This document shows, in pieces, positions 60,690 to 64,000 of a DNA stretch of 64,000 bases (position 1 is its first letter; the number at the start of each line of letters is the position of its first letter). The stretch is from Pseudomonas costantinii (lineage in GTDB: Bacteria > Pseudomonadota > Gammaproteobacteria > Pseudomonadales > Pseudomonadaceae), in contig NZ_MDDR01000066.1 of NCBI RefSeq assembly GCF_001870435.1, positions 159,724-223,723 on the forward strand, in the 5' to 3' direction. The notes beneath the pieces were generated by a model. The model made no database searches. It was given only the letters and a program-made list of their open reading frames with translations, and was not told the DNA's origin. Both the position numbers and the translations under genes were made by a program.

Positions 60690-60710
60690 CCTCGGATTGC
60701 CGAGGTTTTT
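60690..60710 (+). terminator. Terminator after the chemoreceptor gene
   Basis: CCTCGG and CCGAGG pair around ATTG, followed by five T. Confidence 0.85.
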
Positions 60711-60887
60711 GGCGAAACGCCCTACTCCTGCTGGCGAATAGCGCCGACTTCTTTTCCTTACGAACCTCTCCAAAGTCTCTCGCCTGATCAATCAGTGCGA
60801 GGGACCGCCGATGTACTTCTCCGTTAACGCCTTGCCCGATAGGTCTGCCTTTTGATCCCGGTCATTGGCAAGTTTGTCTTGACCCCC

Positions 60888-63800
60888 ATGAATCCCAAAG
60901 CGCCAGACGTTGAACGCGTCTTTCGTGATTTCCGGGAGTGTCTGAACACTTTTGACGAGTGGGCCGAGAGTTTCTGGAGTGCTTCGGCACTGGAAAGCGA
61001 GCAGGTATTCAAGGTTGGGGAAGACGTCGCACTGGTAGCGCCGGTTTCTTCCAAAGCCCCGAGTAGCACGGTTGCCATGTGCAAAGCCCAGGGTTTGTTG
61101 ACCCTGGTGCATATGTTCGAAAGCACGCGGTTTGTGCCCATCGGCAACACGCCGGTGATGTTGCAAGCCATTGCACAAGATGGCAGCCCGATGGGTGCGC
61201 CAATCCATCAAACCATTGGCCCCAGCGGCATTCTTGAGTTCAAAGAGTGCACCCGCGATCAGCGGTACCAAGTCACCTTTTACCCCAATGTTTCCAAGGA
61301 TCACGTCAAGGCGCTGTATGCGTCTTATCAGTCGGTGATTGGGGGGTTGGAAGTTCGTCTGCGTGACGAGTGGGCAAAGACCTTCAAAGCCCAATGGGGC
61401 GACTTCTCAAAAGCCAAACCTCTCGAACGCAGTTTCGTGCAGGGCGTTTCATTTGTAACCGGGATGGTCCAGGCGCTCTACAACCTTTGGGACAACGTCA
61501 CGCAGGTTCTTGACCTGTTGGCGAACATCAAGCCCAACAGCGAGAAATTGCTGCACTACATCTCCCAAGCCGAACTTGATGAGCTTTTGAAGCTGGGTAA
61601 CGACGCCATTGCCAGTGGCCTGTTGGTGCTTAGCGATGAACCGCTGTTGTTTATCTATCTGTCGGCAATGGTCAGTTGGATGCGGATGCTACCGCCGCCG
61701 GAAATGAATGAGTTGATGGGGGAAATCACCGGCGAGGTGTTGATCAACCTGTTTTTGATCTGGTCGACGCGAGGCATGGGGGTTCGGATTCGCCTGGGTG
61801 TTCAGGTCTTGAGTCATATCAAATCCGGACGTGCACGCAAGTGGTTGGAGACGCTGGCTGAGCAGCTTGTGGTGCCCAAGTTGGAAGCGCACGCCGAGGC
61901 AGTGAAGCCTTTGTTGCTCGGTAGCGCGGCGACGTCGATCAAGACGATTCCGGCTGTGCCCTTAAAGGCTGGGGAAACTTTGGTCTCGAACCCGGTGCCT
62001 GCGGTCCGTAGCAAGACGCAGCAGACGGCGCTGGTCAGGCAGGAGCATGTCGACGATGTGCCTGCGTCGGGCAAGAACCCGAACGGGGATGCGGCGGCGC
62101 CTGCGGACAAAACCGCAACCAACGGTTGCCCGGTGTCGATGGTGACCGGGGAGGAATTACTGACCCTGACCGATGGTGCGCTGGACGGGATTTTGCCGTT
62201 TGAGTGGACGCGGTTGTATCGCACCAGTGCAGTGGAAGTGGATTGCGGGTTGGGGTTTGGCTGGAGTCATTCGCTGGCGCAGCGGCTGGTGGTGACGGGT
62301 GATTCGGTGGTGTGGACAGACCACGAAAATCGCATTACTGAGTTTCCGTTGCCCACTGCCTCTCGTCCGGCGATTTCCAATAGTTTGGCCGAAGCGGCGA
62401 TTTACTTGGGCTCATTGCCTGATGAGTTAGTGCTGGCGCAGGCGTCGCGGTTCTATCACTTCCGCAATGGTGTGCTGACAGCAATCAGTGATGCGTATGA
62501 CAACCGACTGCGCATTTACCGGGATCTGTTGGGGCGGATTGAGCGGCTGGATAACGGTGTGGGTCGCTCGCTGCTTTTGCGCTATGAACTTGGCCGCGTC
62601 GTTACAGTGGACTATCAGCTTCATCGGGCCGAGGGACCGGGCCCGTTTGTCTGGGTCACTGAGCAAAACGTCATTTCCTACGCCTATGACGCCGCCGGCC
62701 GGTTGGTTTCGGCGACCAACGCGGTAGGTGAAAGCGAGGTTTATCGGTACGACGATCAGCACGTCATTCTCGAACGGCAGTTGGCCGGTGGGGCGAGTTT
62801 CTTCTGGGAGTGGGAACGCTCGGGCAAGGCCGCACGATGCGTCCGGCACTGGGCCAGCTTTTCGCAGATGGACACACGGTATGTGTGGGATGACAACGGC
62901 CGTGTCACGGTTCACAACGCTGATGGCAGCCAGGAAGTTTACGTCCACGATCAACGTGCGCGGTTGGTGCAGCGCATTGATCCGGACGGCGCCGAGCATC
63001 TCAAATCCTATGACGACAAAGGTCGTCTGACGGTCGAGCAGGATCCGCTGGGCGCGGTGGCGGCGTATCAGTACGACGAGGCCGGTCGTTTGGTGGCGTT
63101 GTTTCCGGGGGATGATGAACCGACCTCCTACGAGCATGACAACGGTTTCGTACGAGTTGTACGGCGTGGCCAGGCGGTCTGGAAATACGAGCGCAATGAT
63201 CAGGGCGATGTCACCCGCAAGACCGACCCCGATGGCAACGTCACCGACTACAGCTACAACAAACATGGGCAACTGATCGGCGTCTGGTATCCCGATCACA
63301 GCTGCCATCGGCTGACCTGGAATGAGCGCGGGCAGCTCACTGAGGAACAACTGCCGAATGGCGGCGTAAAGCGCTATCGCTATGACGATCTGGGGCGGCA
63401 GGTTGCGCGCGAGGATGAATACGGAGCGCTGACCCAATATCAGTGGGACAGTGTGGGTCGGTTGGTTCGCGTCGTACTGCCAGGTGGCGCCACACGGGAG
63501 TACAGCTACAACCCCTACGGAAAGATCACCGCTGAACGTGATGAGCTAGGCCGCGTTACTCGCTACGAGTATGCCGACGGCCTGCATCTGATCAGCCGCC
63601 GCATCAATGCTGATGGCACCCAAGTCAAATACCGCTACGACAACGTTCGGTTATTGCTGACGGCGATCGAAAACGAAGTCGGCGAAACCTACCGACTCCA
63701 GTACCACCCCAATGGCCTGATCCAGCAGGAAACCGGGTTTGATGGCCAACGCACGGCCTACGTCTACGACCTCAACGGCAACCTACAGGAAAAGACCGAA

Positions 63801-64000
63801 CACGGCGACGATGGCAGTCAGCTCGTCACCCGTTACGAGCGAGACCATGCCGGGCGGCTCGTAAGAAAAACCCTCCCCGACGGCAAAATCGTCGATTACA
63901 CCTACGACCGCCGAGGCAACCTCCTGGGCGTCGAAGACGGCCACTGGGCGCTGGCCTACGAATACGACAGCCAAAACCGCCTCACCGCCGAACACCAAGG
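60888..64000 (+). CDS. Rhs/YD-repeat protein, C-terminus beyond window
   Basis: An open frame of at least 1,037 codons from the ATG at 60888 to the edge. Residues 1-413 form an N-terminal domain rich in helices (FIYLSAMVSWMRMLPPPEMN) that I cannot name; it may be the delivery adaptor part. A DUF6531 domain starts about residue 414 (CPVSMVTGEELLTLTD), then YD repeats (YDAAGRLVSATN, YDEAGRLVALFP, YDDLGRQVARED, YEYADGLHLISRR). Proteins of this kind encapsulate a C-terminal toxin. No PAAR motif or VgrG gene is in view, and the ATG lacks a clear ribosome site. Confidence 0.88.
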   Translation, partial: MNPKAPDVERVFRDFRECLNTFDEWAESFWSASALESEQVFKVGEDVALVAPVSSKAPSSTVAMCKAQGLLTLVHMFESTRFVPIGNTPVMLQAIAQDGSPMGAPIHQTIGPSGILEFKECTRDQRYQVTFYPNVSKDHVKALYASYQSVIGGLEVRLRDEWAKTFKAQWGDFSKAKPLERSFVQGVSFVTGMVQALYNLWDNVTQVLDLLANIKPNSEKLLHYISQAELDELLKLGNDAIASGLLVLSDEPLLFIYLSAMVSWMRMLPPPEMNELMGEITGEVLINLFLIWSTRGMGVRIRLGVQVLSHIKSGRARKWLETLAEQLVVPKLEAHAEAVKPLLLGSAATSIKTIPAVPLKAGETLVSNPVPAVRSKTQQTALVRQEHVDDVPASGKNPNGDAAAPADKTATNGCPVSMVTGEELLTLTDGALDGILPFEWTRLYRTSAVEVDCGLGFGWSHSLAQRLVVTGDSVVWTDHENRITEFPLPTASRPAISNSLAEAAIYLGSLPDELVLAQASRFYHFRNGVLTAISDAYDNRLRIYRDLLGRIERLDNGVGRSLLLRYELGRVVTVDYQLHRAEGPGPFVWVTEQNVISYAYDAAGRLVSATNAVGESEVYRYDDQHVILERQLAGGASFFWEWERSGKAARCVRHWASFSQMDTRYVWDDNGRVTVHNADGSQEVYVHDQRARLVQRIDPDGAEHLKSYDDKGRLTVEQDPLGAVAAYQYDEAGRLVALFPGDDEPTSYEHDNGFVRVVRRGQAVWKYERNDQGDVTRKTDPDGNVTDYSYNKHGQLIGVWYPDHSCHRLTWNERGQLTEEQLPNGGVKRYRYDDLGRQVAREDEYGALTQYQWDSVGRLVRVVLPGGATREYSYNPYGKITAERDELGRVTRYEYADGLHLISRRINADGTQVKYRYDNVRLLLTAIENEVGETYRLQYHPNGLIQQETGFDGQRTAYVYDLNGNLQEKTEHGDDGSQLVTRYERDHAGRLVRKTLPDGKIVDYTYDRRGNLLGVEDGHWALAYEYDSQNRLTAEHQ

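Noticed and set aside
60792..61394. 200-codon minus-strand frame opposite the Rhs start region
   Set aside because: It overlaps the Rhs protein, which has continuous domain support on the plus strand. The minus product has no recognisable features and no ribosome site.
62427..63437. 336-codon minus-strand frame within the Rhs gene
   Set aside because: It is opposite the YD repeats. The repeated YD/GR codons create long open frames on the other strand.
1..64000. CRISPR arrays, tRNA and rRNA genes
   Set aside because: No array of regularly spaced identical repeats and no cloverleaf-like or rRNA sequence was noticed on reading. A tRNAscan/Infernal run would be needed to exclude a small RNA, especially in 43988-44584.

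Overview
The window is a piece of a Pseudomonas chromosome, most likely of the P. fluorescens group. Gene content and order point there: ohrR-ohr-efp-earP, cysB, an oprI/L,D-transpeptidase pair, tesA next to a YbbA/YbbP-type ABC exporter, greB, mltF, tatD. The genus call is from gene content; the species group is inference.

Bases 1-30886 are the left-end part of a Mu-like transposable prophage with a contractile tail. Almost all its genes are on the minus strand, so the phage map reads from right to left. It starts with the transposon end at about 30886, then a plus-strand LexA/CI-type repressor, an operator cluster, a Ner-like regulator, MuA transposase and MuB ATPase. An early block follows (DNA-binding proteins, small unknowns, DUF3164, GemA, Mor). 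A terminator at 21603-21629 separates early/middle from late genes. The late genes are lysis (holin, exported transglycosylase, Rz with nested Rz1), packaging and head (gp25-gp30, G, protease I, major head T, gp35-gp37), and tail and baseplate (sheath, tube, frameshifted tail chaperone, tape measure, gp43-gp47). The window edge cuts the baseplate-J gene; the tail fibre genes and the right phage end lie outside. Most late genes overlap by ATGA or TAATG, so they are translationally coupled. One AT-rich cargo gene (1273-1986) is inserted among the baseplate genes.

The prophage has split a host gene resembling ycaQ (winged-helix DNA glycosylase family): only its first ~55 codons remain, at 30887-31050. 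Next come a DUF1127 gene and a divergent LysR regulator, a TauE-type permease with a divergent LysR regulator, the organic peroxide module ohrR-ohr, EF-P with its rhamnosyltransferase EarP, a Gre-like factor, cysB, a universal stress protein, a nucleotidase, a thioredoxin-like/PanE pair, a PilZ protein and a DAHP synthase.

From 43.7 kb on come cell-envelope genes: oprI, an L,D-transpeptidase that could act on OprI, TesA, an FtsX-type exporter and GreB. An AT-richer stretch (50.8-55.5 kb) holds a coiled-coil protein of unknown function and a three-gene GldA/GldF/GldG-like ABC system. The window closes with DoxX, MltF, TatD, a chemoreceptor and the first ~1,000 codons of an Rhs/YD-repeat protein whose C-terminus lies outside the window.

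Most worth following up: a duplicated ~73-base element with two potential RNA hairpins and compensatory changes in the phage early operon (23027-23098 and 23505-23578); the cargo gene at 1273-1986; the programmed -1 frameshift in the tail chaperone gene; an 18-bp perfect palindrome upstream of the phage protease gene; and the GldA-like cassette with a degenerate ABC signature.
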